Positions 62,855 to 64,000 of a stretch of 64,000 nt of DNA are shown in pieces. Every line of letters begins with the position of its first letter. Positions within the stretch are counted from its first letter, which is position 1. Position numbers and translations under genes: made by a program. This stretch comes from Pseudoglutamicibacter albus. GTDB taxonomy: Bacteria > Actinomycetota > Actinomycetes > Actinomycetales > Micrococcaceae. The notes under the pieces were generated by a model. That model was not told where the DNA came from. It did not search any database and was given only the letters and a program-made list of their open reading frames with translations. The stretch spans positions 124,001 to 188,000 of the forward strand of contig NZ_JAKRCW010000002.1 of the NCBI RefSeq assembly GCF_022346425.1, written 5' to 3'.

Positions 62855-64000
62855 ATGAGCACTTCCACGGTGACCGACGTTCTGCCAAGTTACGCTTGCG
62901 ACGAATGGTGGACCCCGGCTGCTGAAGCCAAAGCAACCCCGGTATATGATGCATCGACCGGTGAGGCTATTGGCTCCGTCTCCGCAGAGGGCCTCGACCT
63001 TGAAGCCATGATCCACCATGCCCGCACAGTGGGGCAGAAGAACCTCTCCGAGCTGACGCTGCACGAACGTGCACTGATTCTGAAGCAGCTCGCCCAGTAC
63101 CTTCAGGCCAACCGTGAAGAAATGGACCGCCTGAACCTCACGACGGGTGCCACCGCTCGTGACGGCATGATCGATATCGACGGCGGTATCGGTACGCTCT
63201 ACACGTTCTCATCCAAGGGCCGCCGCGAGCTGCCGAACTCGAACGTGATCGAAGAAGGCCCCGTCGAGGTCCTCTCGCGTGACGGCTCCTTCCTTGGAAC
63301 ACACATCATGCAGGCCCTGCCGGGCGTGGTGGTGCAGATCAACGCGTTCAACTTCCCGGTGTGGGGCTTCCTTGAGAAGTTCGCTCCGGCCTTCGTTGCG
63401 GGCATGCCGACCATCGTGAAGCCAGCAACCCCGTCGGCTCAGCTGACCGTTGAGGTCGTGCGCCAGATGATCAACTCTGGGCTGCTCCCGAAGGGCTCGC
63501 TGCAGCTCATCACGGGATCGGCACGCACTGTGATCGATCACCTCGACTACCGCGACATCGTCGCGTTCACGGGTTCGGCCAGCACCGCTCACGCGTTGCG
63601 TGAGCATCCGAACGTGACCCGCGGCGGGGTCCGCTTCACCGCGGAGACTGACTCGCTCAACGCAGCGATCCTCGGTACTGACGCGACCGAAGGATCCCCT
63701 GAGTTTGAGGCTTTCGTCAAGGCCGTTGCCGTTGAGATGACCGCTAAGGCCGGCCAGAAGTGCACCGCTGTACGCCGCATCTTCGTTCCGAAGGGCCTCA
63801 AGGGCGCAGTTGTGAAGGCGCTTGGCGCTGAGCTGGATAAGCGCGGCAAGGTCGGCGATCCGCGCGTTGAGGAAACCCGTATGGGTGCCCTGGTTTCGAT
63901 GGATCAGCTCAAGGACGTCCGTGGCGCGGTCCAGAAGCTCATCGACGCCGGCGCGAAGGTCGCCTACGGAACCCCGGAAAGCGCTGACGATGCGTTGGTT
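62855..64000 (+). CDS. paaZ: PaaZ, oxepin-CoA hydrolase/semialdehyde dehydrogenase, C-terminus outside window
   Basis: First 382 codons of the gene, still open at the right edge. Starts MSTSTVTDVLPSYACDEWW; an AGGAAAGG lies 14 bases upstream. N-terminal aldehyde dehydrogenase domain: INAFNFPVWGFLEKFAPAF near residue 155, VKPATPSA near 188, the Glu-containing region RFTAETDSLNAAIL near 255 and the nucleophile Cys in AGQKCTAVRR near 300. This matches PaaZ rather than ordinary ALDH. The hydratase (MaoC-like) half should follow outside the window. It opens the oxepin-CoA ring and oxidises the resulting semialdehyde. Confidence 0.9.
   Translation, partial: MSTSTVTDVLPSYACDEWWTPAAEAKATPVYDASTGEAIGSVSAEGLDLEAMIHHARTVGQKNLSELTLHERALILKQLAQYLQANREEMDRLNLTTGATARDGMIDIDGGIGTLYTFSSKGRRELPNSNVIEEGPVEVLSRDGSFLGTHIMQALPGVVVQINAFNFPVWGFLEKFAPAFVAGMPTIVKPATPSAQLTVEVVRQMINSGLLPKGSLQLITGSARTVIDHLDYRDIVAFTGSASTAHALREHPNVTRGGVRFTAETDSLNAAILGTDATEGSPEFEAFVKAVAVEMTAKAGQKCTAVRRIFVPKGLKGAVVKALGAELDKRGKVGDPRVEETRMGALVSMDQLKDVRGAVQKLIDAGAKVAYGTPESADDALV

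Overview
The window is chromosomal DNA of a high-GC Gram-positive bacterium. Gene order and protein families point to the Actinomycetota, order Micrococcales, most likely a Micrococcaceae-type organism (Arthrobacter/Rothia/Pseudoglutamicibacter relatives); I cannot name a species. The backbone matches two blocks known from many actinobacteria, including Mycobacterium. One is ponA-type PBP / RidA / Crp / Nth / MarP / Acs / Ssd-Tad / DEAH helicase / TopA. The other is Ppx / TIM-barrel isomerase / ProC / BldC / 32-residue ribosomal-type protein / glutaredoxin, followed by phosphoglycerate mutase / TlpA / CcdA / ResB / CcsA and the men genes. Several genes start with GTG or TTG, and several appear leaderless or overlap by ATGA. 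No tRNA, rRNA or CRISPR array was seen.

Layout. 1-11 kb: cell-wall synthase, stress and repair genes, a Crp/GlxR-type regulator, the periplasmic protease MarP, and acetyl-CoA synthetase with two perfect Crp-type operators. 11-17 kb: a compact tad pilus locus (Ssd-like ATPase, TadA, TadB, TadC, Flp-like pilin, two TadE-like proteins) next to its usual DEAH helicase. 19-34 kb: acetyltransferase, methyltransferase, HTH regulator, topoisomerase I, Ppx, ProC, a Ktr potassium system, AcuC deacetylase, BldC and small conserved proteins.

34-45 kb is the accessory region and the most unusual part. It holds two copies of a module made of a conserved leader with a hairpin and a TTGACA promoter, a MacB/LolD-type ABC ATPase, a very large FtsX-like permease and a convergent four-helix membrane protein. 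Copy 2 also carries a secreted crystallin-like (peptidase inhibitor I36-like) protein. Copy 1 has lost that gene. A complete IS3-family element sits exactly at the junction of the two copies and has replaced the 5' end of one gene. A third, more distant four-helix paralogue follows; its start codon is buried in a perfect 16-bp inverted repeat.

45-64 kb: YceI with twin palindromic operators, the system II cytochrome c biogenesis operon, an inserted pair encoding a secreted prokaryotic phospholipase A2-like protein and a small membrane protein, menaquinone genes (menA, menE, menB), a DAACS symporter, and the start of a phenylacetate degradation cluster (thiolase, hydratase, dehydrogenase, paaZ). 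paaZ is preceded by a PaaR-like palindrome and runs off the right edge.

Connecting theme. Perfect GTGA-N6-TCAC sites lie upstream of acs, of the I36-like gene and of the phospholipase A2-like gene. This suggests that the Crp-family protein encoded here links carbon status to acetate activation and to two secreted proteins. That is inference from motif matches, not shown.
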